The notes beneath the pieces were generated by a model that saw only the letters and a list, made by a program, of their open reading frames with translations, did not search any database and was not told the origin of the DNA. Positions 11,938-24,641 of a DNA stretch of 64,000 bases are shown piece by piece (position 1 is the first letter of the stretch; each line of letters opens with the position of its first letter). The position numbers and the translations under genes are program-made. The stretch lies in NCBI GenBank assembly GCA_026724425.1, contig JAIUCV010000009.1, positions 23,577,846 to 23,641,845 of the forward strand, in the 5' to 3' direction. This stretch comes from Erythrophleum ivorense (taxonomy: Eukaryota > Streptophyta > Magnoliopsida > Fabales > Fabaceae).

Positions 11938-13252
11938 CACTACAACAAAAAAATTCAAATAACAATTGATGCTTTAGTTGGAAAAATTGCAAAATCAATT
12001 GGAAAGACATTATTTTCAACTAAAAAAGTAGTCAGAGCATCAATTACATTTTTGCTAGTTGGTAATTGGTTACTAATTGATTTGCAATAGTAAAATAGTA
12101 AGTTTTGATAAGTTTGCAACACATCTAACTCTCTCTCTAAGAGTGTTTGCACGTTCTTAAAATAAGAAACAGACTAAAAATTGGTCAAAATATCCAACCA
12201 ATTTTTAATCAGAGCCCTTTTTAAAAAAATTATATTCTTTATAATTTTTTTCCTTTCATTTATTTGATTTATAATTTTATTTATATTTTAAAATTAGATA
12301 ATTTTTAACTAATTTTTTATTTATAATTATTACTAGTTATTTCTCCATTATTACTAATTATATATTCATTTTCTCTTTTTAAATTTCATCTTATTCTTTG
12401 CACTTCATTCTTCCTCTTTGTATTCATCTTCTTGTAGTTTTTCTTCCTCTTCCTCCATTTTGTAAATTTCGTAAATTTGTAATATACATTAAAACTACAT
12501 TCATAGCAAGTCAAAAAAACTCAAATGAATTAAAATGAACAATGAAAAGAAACTTCAACTTCATTTAAAGTCAAAAAGAAGAAAATATAAGAAATTGATA
12601 AAAAAACATACAGAGAAAAAAAGAGAAAGAGAATATGAAGAGAGAGCTTTAGACATTTGTAATGATGATGAAGAAAGAAAGATTTTAGAGAATGAAAACA
12701 AAATGTTAAAATGAAGAAGAAAGAAAAGAATATTCATCTATATATAGAAAGACAAGAATAACAATCTAGTAGGAGATTAAAATTTGCAGACTTTGCTTCA
12801 ACCCTTCAAATTTGCAATTTTTCTTAATTTTATGCAAGTTTAATCAGTTTTGGCCAACAAAATTTTAGTCAGCCATTATGGCTAACTAATGCTTGTTCAA
12901 CCAAATTTGATTGAACATTAGTCGGCCATTATGGTTGACTTATGTTTGGTCAACCATTATGGCTAACTGATATTTGGTTAGCCAACCAACTGATGTTCAG
13001 TCGACCTTTATGGCCAATTGATGTTTGGTTGGCTTCTTTAACTAATATCCTAGCCACCATATGAAGTTATATACAAATTCTTATTGGCTAACTAAAATTA
13101 TCTGCAAAACCTTGTGAATTATCTTTTATTCATTGTTCTAATTTTTGCTTCTAAAAGTTAATCAAAAAGTAAGTTACAAATTGAAAAAAAAATACAAATA
13201 TTCAAAAATTAGCTAGATGATTCAGTTGGTATTCACAAACATTATAGTAGTG
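11938..13252. mobile_element. Non-autonomous CACTA element
   Basis: Starts CACTACAACAAAAAAA and ends ATTATAGTAGTG, so both termini carry the CACTA signature. It is flanked by a perfect 3-bp duplication TCA (11935-11937 and 13253-13255), the size made by CACTA transposases. Subterminal repeats are clear on the right side (about 12840-13060), where a unit resembling GTCAGCCATTATGGCTAACT recurs at about 30-60 bp spacing in both orientations. No transposase frame is present in its 1315 bp, so it would need a partner element to move. Confidence 0.75.
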
Positions 13253-13869
13253 TCAAGCATAATACTTTAAAAAGCATCATAGCATAATGAGGCCAAAGTT
13301 GCTAGATCACCCCTTCATCTCATAATTACTAAAAAAGGCCACTATTCCAATATCTCTTGGCTAGTTGATTAATCAAATATCATATCGTATCATACCTCAA
13401 CATGTTAAACTCAAGTACAACTAACCACCTTAAGAAAAGGCAATTATACCTTTGTAACGACCCTAACTATTTTTTAAGCTAATTAAACATAATTGTATTC
13501 TTAATCAATTGCACTTAAGGTTTATTTTGGTTAATGAGTTAGCAATAGATCAAAACACGAGAAAATTTGAACATTTAAATAATCAACATTCACCATCAAG
13601 TTGTACAACCGGATTTTTGTTCATAAGAATTGAAAATTCACATTTAGAATTTGTGTCTCAACCAAAATACCTCCAAGAAGCCTAAAAACTCATATATGTT
13701 GGAGTAAAGTCATTACTCATCATTACCATGGTGAAAATTATGAATTAATAGCTAAATTGAAGGTTTCAAGACTTAAGCCGCAACTTAAAATGATTGTGCC
13801 ACAGCCAACTTGGCCTTTGGAACATTTAAAAGTTAAATTTTACACTTGCACTACAACTTGAAGAACTTG

Positions 13870-16800
13870 TGTAACACCCTAAAATTAATTAAAGTGTTAA
13901 TCATGGATTTGGGTTAATTAAAAATAATTATTATGGGGTAATTGGGCAAGCTATAAGAAGGGGAATTTATAAGGAAATAAACTATTAATATAGCTTAAAG
14001 ATTTAATTAGGTTAGAAACTTCATCTAGGCCCAAATGAATTTTAGTAAGTCATGGGTAAGGATTAATGGAGGCCCAATAATTTTAGGTGTAGACCCAACT
14101 CATTATTATGGGACTTGGGCCAAGAGAGATCAATTAGTAATGACCCAATCTGATTTAATGAGATAGAGGCCCAAGACCTAATTTACATGAGCCCTTATAG
14201 TTGGCCCAACACGTATTATGCAAACCCAAATTGGATTGACTCTTAGAACTTAACCTAACCCAATCAAATTTCTGCAGCCTAACTTATAAAATCTAGTCCA
14301 ACAAGCATACAATCTGAACCCATGTAGATTTAGGCCTTTAGGTTAACCCATAACCCATTTAAGACCTAACTTAAACTTAACTAAATCCTAAATACACTCA
14401 ACCTCCTTCCTATTCTATAGAAAAAACATAAGAGGCAAAACAAAATTCGGAGGTCTTGGAGAGGGGCTAGGGTTCTTGACACATTTTCACTATTTCTCAC
14501 TTCTAAGCTCAAAATCAATGAAGGTAATTATTATATAACTTAATCATCTCCCATTTCTCTTCAATTTGGCCTGATTAATGTTTCGTTTAGAGCATTTCAC
14601 CCACACCTAAAATCTAAAACTTGTTATTTGGTATTTTCATGGTGAAATTTCGTAGGTTAAGGTTAGGGGTATTGTTAGGTAAGTATAAACTTCTCATTTT
14701 AATGCTTTCTCTACTAGTTAAAGACCCTATTAGATAACTTATGATATGGGCTCCATTTCTATGCAAAAATATCCATAATATAGGGTGTTTTGAAGTTTCT
14801 GATCTAGGGAAGGCAAAATCCAAAATTAAGTCTCTTGGTGGCTAGGTAAGGGCTCATTTGTAATGACCCTAACTTCAAATTATTGTAATTAAAGTTAAAG
14901 ACGTAGTTAATAATCATAAATCAAGGTTGAAAATCATTACAACTAATTATATTCGAAAAATGCAAGGAAATTTGAACCTTGATGTTATTAGGGTCATTAA
15001 TTAGACAACCACAATGATTCGAATGTGCAAGTGAATTCAATCATCAATAAGGAACCTTTGATTCTTCTATCCATCAATTCCAACTCATAAAAAACTCCTA
15101 CAAGTGTTTCTAAATCATTCCTTAGTATTACCATAAAAGAAACTAAGTTTCTAGGTGAATATAAGAAATTGAGCACCTTTGCCATAGCTGAATTCCCTCG
15201 CACCATGGCCAATTACTCTCAGGTTCAGCTCCTTACACCTTCACAAATTTTGCACATTTCGCCGCGACCAAATACCCTCTAGAACACCCCCAAACCTGCC
15301 TTTTAGACTTAGCCGCGGCTAAACTCACTGTTCACCGTGGCCAATTACTCTCTGTTTTCTTCCCTAGCAGCTTCACCACATTTGGCCGAGGCCAATTAAA
15401 TGTTGGCCACAGCCAATTACCCCCTGTTACCATTTAGCCGAGGCCAATTAAATTTTGGCCACGACTAATTCCCTCTGTTACCCTCCCTGGGTAACTTCGT
15501 CGCTTTTGGCCGAGGCCAATTAAATTTTGGCCACGGCCAATTCCCTTCTGTTCTTATAACTCCCAAGATTTTATCTCATGCGCTCTAATTCTTCCTCTAG
15601 TAATACTCTAGGCCACTTTAACTTAGTTTGTAAAGATTTAATATCTTTCTTTTACCTAATCTACCTAACACATCTATCATTACCCATTCAAAACTCAAAT
15701 GTGGATCCTTAAGCCTCTAGCCACCATAAACTAGTGAGTTCATAGATCAATGATAGCAAAGAGTTCATACACTACTCATATTTCCATTCAAACATAAGTC
15801 CCATTAGAAATTTCATACATCACTAGTTTAAGTTGACATCTGATGTATCAAATGATTATAGTCCCTATGCTTGGAAATTAATGATGCAATGCGGCAATTA
15901 CATAAAACTAGTAGTCTAGTTAAACAAATACAATCTGACAAGGTTTCCAAACCTACCTACTACCAAACCACATAATAAGCTTCCATAAATTTTCTTCTTG
16001 CCACTAAGAGGTCCAGTCCCTGAAAATGTTAACCCACAATCGGGGTGAGATATACAATCTCAGTAACAAGAGGTAAATTCTATATATATGTATAGATTAA
16101 TCAATACAATGCAATTTCATATCATTAATACCATAACCATCAATTCAATTTACAAATGAACTAGTTAAGCTACCAATAACTACTGTCCCATACCAGTAAT
16201 TATACACAACATGTTAATGGCCAATAATACCGGGAGAGGTTCGTCCACGACACCTACTCCATAATGAGTACAACCAGGACTTAGTGCATCTAAGGTCTGA
16301 TCACAACTCAATGCCTGATCGAAGCATATACACGGGTGGCAACCACACCACAGCTCCACCATAGACTCACAAGGTCCAATCACAATAACAATTTAAGTAG
16401 TCAACTAATCATTTAGCATTTCAAAATCAAGCATGTGTAACAAATATGAGATTAACATGAGCATATACATAGAATTAGGAAAATAACCTCAGTTACTTCA
16501 ATGAAACCAATTACTCATCCTCTAGCTACCATCATGATTCAAAGCACACCAGGCCTAACAAAAGCATAATCATCATTATTCAACTACTATTAGTAAGGAA
16601 TTTTCCTATCCACGATTAATCTTAACAAGAGTACATTAAGAACTTTTTACCTAAACTTCCTAAGGGTCTACAGCACCAATTCAAGGTCACATCAACAAGA
16701 ACTCATAATAGGTCACTCCTAATATCTCCATTTTCGCACATGTAAAAGCTATGCACCAAAAGTCGATGCAAAGGATGGAAATTCGATATATATACCATAT

Positions 16801-19575
16801 AACAGAAAAGGGAACACTTACCCATATACCTAAGAGGTCAAATGGATTGAGTTGAGCCTCAACTATCAAAAACACACCATGGGAAATTCCAAAAATCGAA
16901 TTTGAGTCATCAAGCCCAGAAATTTCAGTTTTTCACCTTCATCTCCTTGTAATTTCGCACAATGGCATAACCCATTATGAAAATCAATCCTTAAGGGCAT
17001 AATTCAGCAAAGTAATACACAAAATGGAAGGAAAATACTTATCTAATCATCCCTCTAACTTCTAACTCCAAAAATCTTACAAGGAATCACCTAAACACCA
17101 AATTTCAGATTTGAGAAGGAGATGAAAATGCCCAAAACCAAAAACTAATTAGACCAAAATGAAGAGGAGCATGAGAGGAGCATGTTTTATATAGATTACC
17201 TTGGCCAAATCTTCCTCTAGAAGTGAGAAATGGTGGAGGAATGCAGAAAACCCTAGCCTCCTCTCTTCCTATGCAAAAATGGAGTTCTCCCTTGCCTAAG
17301 ATTGAGTTTATCTGTAGAATAGAGGATAAGGGGCTAATTAAGTTAGGGTTTTAGATGGGTTTGGGCCAACCCTAAAGCCTAAAATTCACTTAGGTTTAGA
17401 TATGTACTTATTGGGCCATAAGTTAGAGGGTTTAGTTGATGAAATAAGAGTTGGGCTCTTAAGAAATGAGATTGGACCTTCTTACAAATTAGAAGTAGGC
17501 TTTCTTATTTGGCTTATGACATAAATACATTGATCATAAGGCCCAAATTAAATATCTAACTCCCCTTAGTTAACTCCTTAATTAAACCCCATAACCATAA
17601 TTAATATATCTCCACCTAACAATAATTAAACATGATTATTGGCTCAAAATGTCTAAAACAAATCCTTTTCTTTAGAAACCTTAATTTCCTTATTTTTTTC
17701 CAAATCTTTGTATTAATTCCTTAATTCACCATAATCCTCATTAATAAATTCTGGGGTGTTACACCCTTAGGCAAGTATTGATGGATTAATTCTTAATTAT
17801 TGGGTTGTTGCCATAATTGATGAATAAGGATGGTAATTGACTGACTTAGAGTGGTAATTTTTTGATATTGTGATTATAGGAGGAATTTGATACTGTTATT
17901 AGCTTTCCAAATTGACTACAAGTGAGGTAACCAAGAATTATATTAATTTCATGCATATATATGCTTTAATTGTATATTTAATGCATATGAATGATTTGAA
18001 ATATTAAATGAGTTAGTTGGCTATCTATTGTATTATGTTTGGACCTTGTGAGTCTATAGTGGAGCTGTGATGTGGCTACCACTCGTGCATATGCTTCAAT
18101 CGAGCACTGGGTTATGATCAGACCCCTGAAACACTGAGCCTTGGTTGTGCTCATTATGGAGTAGGTGTTGTGGACGGACCTTTCCCAATGTTATTGGCCT
18201 TTAACATGTGAAAATGTGATTGCTAGTATGGGGTGGCAATCACAGTAGCCTAATCATTTCATTTACTGATATGACTAATATAATTCTGATGCTCATTTTG
18301 ATTCATGCATATATGTTAATTAAATTGGATTATATGAATAAAAATTTTCTCGATTATTGAGATTTGCATCTCACCCAATTTCATGGGCTAACCATTTAGG
18401 TAAAAGTCCTTCGAATAAGGATAAGGAGAAGTAAGTGGATGAGAATCTATAAACTCCACCATGTGTGGGGGAGGCTACACTTGAGCTGAGCTAAGTAGAA
18501 TAGATGCTAAGTTTTGTATTTCTCCTTGTATAGCATCACCATGTAATTATGTTGCCAAGTGTAAGAGCTTTTCATTTTGGTAACTTATGATGTATCTAAT
18601 AGGAAGTTAGGCCTTATACAATCTAGTATTTAATGTATGTGCTTATGTATCTGATTTGAGACCTTATTGACCCTGTGACATGGTTTGCTATTTGGAAATG
18701 CAATCATGTGATGCCTTGATGCTAACTCAAAATAATGATGTATGAAACTTCCAATGAGATATGTATCTGAATGATAATATTGGTTGTTTATGAATCTGCA
18801 TGTTCACTGGTATCACATGGAACTTGCTTATATGTGGTAGATTGACGAGTAGGAATCAATACCTAAATCTTGAAGTGGATAATGATAAATTAGCTAGGTA
18901 AATCAAGTAGATAAATGCCATTAGAGTCTTACTAATTGAGGGAGAATAGTTCTAAGGTGTCACTAAAGGGAGAGTTAAAAGTGTGTGAGACAAAATTTTA
19001 AAAGTTGTAGGACCAAAAGGTGTTTCTCCGTAGCCAATAAAGGCAAAGTGGCCCAGGGAAGGTAACAGAAAGAAATTCGTTGTAATAAGAAGTGAAGTTA
19101 GCCGTGGTGAAATGCAAGAGGCAAGTTTGGTTGAGTTCCAAAGGGTAATTTGCCACGGCATAAGGGATATTTGGCCACGGAGAATTTTGTGAAAATGTGT
19201 CAGGTGATCCTAAGAGCAATTGGCCGCAGCGCAAAGGGTATTTAGCCACGGCAAAGGTACTCAGTTCCTCATGATAACCTAGAAGCCTTGGTTTTCTCTA
19301 TGAAAATGTTAAGGAATGATTTAGGAATACTTGTAGAAGGTTCTTGTGAGTTAGAATTAATGAATGAATGGATTAAAGGTTTATAATTGTGAGTTTGATT
19401 CTCTCATGTTCATAATTGGTTATGAGTAACTAATTAATGACTCTAATAATATTAAGATTTAAATTTCTCCACTTTTTCCTAATGTAAGTAATCGAAATGA
19501 CTTCAAACCTTAAATTATGATTATTAATCGCGTCTTTAACCCTAATTACTATGATTAGAAGTTAAGGTTGTCACA
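13870..19575 (+). mobile_element. Solo LTR, family A, forward (copy A3)
   Basis: Starts TGTAACACCCTAAAATTAAT and ends AAGGTTGTCACA, with a perfect ACTTG duplication (13865-13869 and 19576-19580). It is interrupted by reverse LTR A4 (14859-17763); without that insert it is about 2.8 kb. It carries the conserved block at about 18040-18200 and the GC array at about 19030-19260. No internal retroelement genes are present. Confidence 0.88.
14859..17763 (-). mobile_element. Solo LTR, family A, reverse (copy A4)
   Basis: A 2905-bp reverse LTR starting TGTAATGACCCTAACTTC and ending TGGGGTGTTACA, lying inside A3. The flanks, TCATT on the left and CCCTT on the right, match at only three of five positions, so the duplication is decayed or the ends are a few bases off. 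It carries the GC array (15240-15560; here mostly GCCACGGCCAATT forms) and the conserved block (about 16185-16385). Confidence 0.8.
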
Positions 19576-20768
19576 ACTTGCACTACGGCTAAACTTGAGT
19601 TTGGATCAATTTTTCCACACAAATATGATTTGTGCCATGGCCAAATTAGCTTCTGTATGACTTTTACGCCACGGCTAGAATTTTTACACTACAGCCAAAT
19701 TCACTACTAGAATACTATTAACTCATTTTGGCCTCGACTTGAAAATTTGCTACATCCAAATATTTAAATGAATGAACTAACTACTTACTACCACCTTAAG
19801 ATCAATCCTAGGTCTTTTAATGGCTAAAAGGTAAGGTTATTAAAGGATTTATATTCTTATAATCTCCATCTAATTGTCTTATCTAACTCAAAGATTTGAA
19901 AGCTAACGTAATCATTCTAATTTTAATTATAATAGCAAAGGTACATGAAGCCATAAGTAACAATCTCAAAATGTGCAATTTTCCTATCAAATGACCTTAG
20001 ACCACTTTAAACAAGTTTCAATGAACCAAATAAACATGTCCCTATCCTCAAAACTCTAGAACAACCTCAAATGCTACATATGGTTATGCAAAATCTCCAA
20101 AATCACCTAACAATTTCTCATGACAACAAAGTGAGCCAAGGTACACCCGAGGAATGGATTAACTCATAACCAACATGACCAAATAACCTAACCATATCCC
20201 CCAAGGCTCCTAAAACACAACCAAAGCAAAAGCAACCATGGTTCAAGTATTAACATCCATCTTACTTCTTATATAATAGCAACATTTAAGAGCTACTTCT
20301 ATAATCTCCAAGTAACAAATCACAATCCAGATTATACCCCATAAATTCCTCCAAAAACCTTGAATAGGTTTAAAGAACATATTTAAACTAGCCCGAACAT
20401 CCCAATCTTATATACTAATAGTTCAATCACAATTTTACAATACTAGATATCTAAAGGTGATAAAATTTCAAGGTATTCATTAAAAATCATATAAACACAA
20501 TCACAAGTACCAATTCCATGATGCCTTAGATTATAAAATCAATCCCTATACTTGGCAATATATGATGCAATGTGACAATTTTATAACATAATAAGTAATG
20601 TTAGTATACCTACTATACAAACCCAATTTAGATAAAGCATTCAAACACTACTAAACCACCATGTGGGTTCCCATTAGCTTCTTCTTGTTATTAAGAGTTC
20701 AATCCCTAAAAATGTTAGCCCACAATGGGGCTAAGACATACAATCTCAGTAATAAGAGGCAAATTTAA

Positions 20769-20799
<31 letters not shown>

Positions 20800-21637
20800 T
20801 AATCAACATAATGCATTTATATAGAAAACATATTGAAGACATCAATATCATCAGTAAATAAACTAGTTGGACTACCAGTAACTATTATCCCATACTAATA
20901 ATCACATACAACATGTTAATAGCCAATAATAAAAGAAAATGCTCGTCCACAACACCAACTCCTTATCGAGCATGCTCATAGCTCGATGCATTCCATTGAG
21001 CTAGTTACAACTCAGTGTATGATCACAATACAATGCACGAGTGGCAACTTGACCACAACTCCACTAAGGACACAATCATGGTCTAATAGAATCAAATAGT
21101 CAACCAATTATTTAGCATAGAAAACATATGTACAGTAAATATAAAATCAAAATGAACATATACATGGAATTACAAGTTCCCTAATTAACTCAATAAAGCC
21201 CAATTAGTCTTCCTCTTGCTACTCACATGTTCCAAAAGGCCCATCAACCCTAAAACAAGCATTGTTACCATTATTAACTATTATTAGCAAAAGAGTTTTA
21301 CACCCATTGATCAATTTCACTAAGAATCCATTAAAAATCACTTACCCAAGTTTTCAAAGAGTCCATTACACCAACTTAAGGTCAAAACATCAAGAACTCA
21401 CAATAGTTCACTTTTAACATCTTCATTTTTGCACTTGTGACAATCATGCACCAAAAATCAATTCAAATAATAAAAATTCAGCACATATACCTCACAAAAG
21501 AAGAGGAAACACCTACCCATATATTTAAGAGCTTAAACATTTATTTGAGTCTTAACAACCAAAAAAACACCATGTGCCATTCTTAAAACTTGAATTTTCG
21601 CACATACATCTAGCCATATACCAAAGTTGACTTATAA

Positions 21638-24418
21638 TGTAACACCCCATAATTAATTAAGGTGTTAATCATGGATTAAGTTAATTAAGAATGATTAATA
21701 TGGGATAATTGGGCAAGTTGAGTGAATGGAGATTTTAGAGAAATAAATTATTAATATGGGTTTGAGATTTAATTGGGATAGAAATTCTATCTAGGCTTAA
21801 ACTAATAAATCATAAGAAGAGGCTAATGGAGGCCCAATGCGTTAGGTGCAGACCCAACCCAATTTAGTGTGATGGAAGCCCAAAATCCACCTTGTATAGG
21901 CTCTTCTAAGTGGCCTAATAACCCTTGTGCAGACCCACATTCTTGAGCTCTTCAAACTTGGCCCAAACCTAAGTAAAATTCTGCAGCCCAACATTTAAAA
22001 ACTGGCCCAACAAGCAAAAACCTAAAGCCCAAATGAAGTTGGATCTTGGAGTAACCCATGACCCATTTTTGACCCAACTTAAACCCAACCAAAACCCTAA
22101 TACATCAGCCTCTTCCTCACACTTGCTGAAAACACAAAACACAAAGAGAAATTCGGAGCTCAGAGAGGAGGCTAGGGTTTGGGGCAAAAATTCTACATTT
22201 TCTCACATTTAAAGCAAGATTCAGCTAAGGTAATAGTTATACAACTTAATCCCCTCATATTTCTCTTTAATTTAGTCTGATTAGTTTTTCATTTGGAGCA
22301 TTTTCATCCTACCCAAAATCTGAAATGTGGGTGTTTGGGAATTTTCTTAATGAAATTCGTAGGTTGAGGTTAGGGTTGACCTTGGGTGAGTTTAAACCTT
22401 CTATTTTATTGCTTTATTTATTAATTTGAGACCCCCATACCTAATATATAAAATGGGTATTAATTCTGTACGAATTTGCTTAGGATTTTAGGTGAAATAT
22501 TGAGTTTTCTGGTGAGGGACACTCTAATCCGAATTTGGAATTTGTGGTGGCTGTTGCAAAGTGTCTACAAAAGAGGTAATCGGGTTATATCAATTCCATG
22601 TATATATTTGATTTAATTTCATATGTTGCTGTATATGAATGATTTAAAATGTTGAATGAATCGGTTGGCTATCTATTGAATTGTGATTGGATCTTGTGAG
22701 TCTATAGTGGAGCTATGGTGCGGCTGCCACTCATGCATGTGTTTCGATCGAGCACCGGGTTATGATCAAACCCCGATGCATAGAGCCCCGGTTGTGCTCA
22801 ATAGGGAGTAGGTACTGTGGACGGGCCTCTCCCGGTGTTAATGGCCTTTAATATGTGATAATATGATTGGTAGTATGGGATAGTAATCATGATAGCTTAA
22901 TTGATTCATTTACGGATATGATGGATATGATTCTGATGTTGATTTTGATTCATGCTTATATGCTAATTAAACTGGATATATGATGGAACTGCCTTGGTTA
23001 CTGAGATTCATATCTCACCCCGTTTCATGGGATTAACATTTCAGGTGAAGGTTCTTCGAGTAAGGATAAAGGGAAGCAAGTGGATGAAAATCCATGAGCT
23101 CCAACATATGGGAGAAGGCTACACTTAGGCGGGCTTATTTAGTAGAGATGCAATTTTGTTATTAGTTACATAGCATCATCATGTATTCATATTGCCAAGT
23201 GTAGGCGTTCATATTTTGTTTGATTAAAAATGTAACCATTAAGAATTTAAGTCTCATTATAGTTGAATATTAATATATAAACTTATAATATCATATATAT
23301 AGTTTTGTTGAAATTGTGATATGAAAATTTTAGTCATATGATGCCTTGGATATGGACATAAGTTATTGTTGAATGGAATCTCTATGGAATGTGCATGGGA
23401 TGTCAATTGCTGCTAATGCATGTGTTCTTGTTGTTATATATTCATGAATTTGCTGATATGAGCTAGTTGGGCAAGTAGGAAGTAGTATTTAAGTTTTGCA
23501 AGGATAGTGGATAGATTGATGGGTAAATATGGTAGATAAGCACAATTAGAATCACATAAAATAAGGGGAGGTGGACCTGGAGTGTTCCTAAGATGAGAAT
23601 TGGAGTGTAGGGGGCGAAATTTGGGTAATGTGGTCACAGGAGGGAGTCTCGCCGCGGCTAAGAAGGCTTCATCGCGGCCAAATGAGAGACAAAGCCAAAG
23701 GGCGCCGCGACATAACCAATCCTGCCGCGGCACAAGGGAAGAAAATTGGCCCAGGGAGTGACAGTGGCGAGGAGCGTCGCGGCCTGATAAATCTCGCCGC
23801 GGCGAAAAGCAAAAAAAATCTCCCAGGAGGGTAACAGAACCGAAACTCGCCGCAGCGCATTATATCCTGCTGTGGCGCGAGTCGAGGAAATTAATTAAGA
23901 GTTAGACAGTAGCAAAACTCGCTACGGTGCAAATATATTACGCCGAGGAGAGAATCGTGGGAGTTAAGAACAGTAGTTCCAGGAGGCGTTTCCGTCGCAG
24001 CGCCACATAGGTTGGCCGCAACAAGATTTGTGAAATTTGCCCAGTGATTCCAAAGAGCAACTTGGCTGCGGCAGGGAAGGTATAGGCTGTGGCATAAATC
24101 TCTGAACTCATAATTTTAACCTAGAAACCCCCGTTTCTTTAATGGTAATGGTAGGAAACGATATAGAAACACTTCTTGGGAGGTTATTGGGTATTGAAAT
24201 TGATAGACGGTTGAATCATAAACCCCTTTATGGGAGTAGGATTTCTTTTATGCAATATTTTGTTTTGTGTGGTGGTATGGTGATGACCCTAACATCAAGG
24301 TTTAAATTTTCCCTATATTTTCATAATGTGATAGATTGTAACCACCCAAACCTTGATCATTAATTAATAATCTTGTATTTAACCATAATTACAATGATTA
24401 CAAGGTAGGGTTGTCACA
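21638..24418 (+). repeat. 5' LTR of element A5
   Basis: A 2781-bp LTR, TGTAACACCCC... to ...GGGTTGTCACA. Landmarks are the conserved GC-rich block (about 22680-22860), the GCCGCGGC array (about 23640-24090) and a 3' end with an internal inverted pair, CATCAAGGTT near 24292 against AACCTTGAT near 24350. A 25-bp segment around 21992-22016 is missing from the 3' LTR, where its flanking 'cccaacaagc' remains, which looks like a deletion between short direct repeats. Confidence 0.93.
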
Positions 24419-24420
24419 GT

Positions 24421-24432
24421 TGGTATCAGAGC
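24421..24432 (+). other. Primer binding site for initiator tRNA-Met
   Basis: TGGTATCAGAGC lies two bases after the 5' LTR. It is complementary to the 3' end of plant initiator tRNA-Met, the usual minus-strand primer of Ty3/gypsy elements. Confidence 0.93.
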
Positions 24433-24641
24433 AATGGTTCAGGCAAATGTGTTTGATTTACTGCTTTGTGGTTAGAAAACTTGGCAATCATGATGCATGC
24501 ATGATAGGAATAGGAACATTATGACTTGATGATAACCCTCATACTTATATATACCTGCCATGGGTGGAGTTGTGTTTTGTTGCCTTGGACTGTGGTTAAT
24601 AGGAGATGCTTATGGTTGTGCTTATGGCATTGTAGAACTAG

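Noticed and set aside
14854..17768. A clean 5-bp target duplication for LTR A4
   Set aside because: The flanks TCATT and CCCTT differ at two positions, so I do not claim a duplication although the LTR ends are clear.
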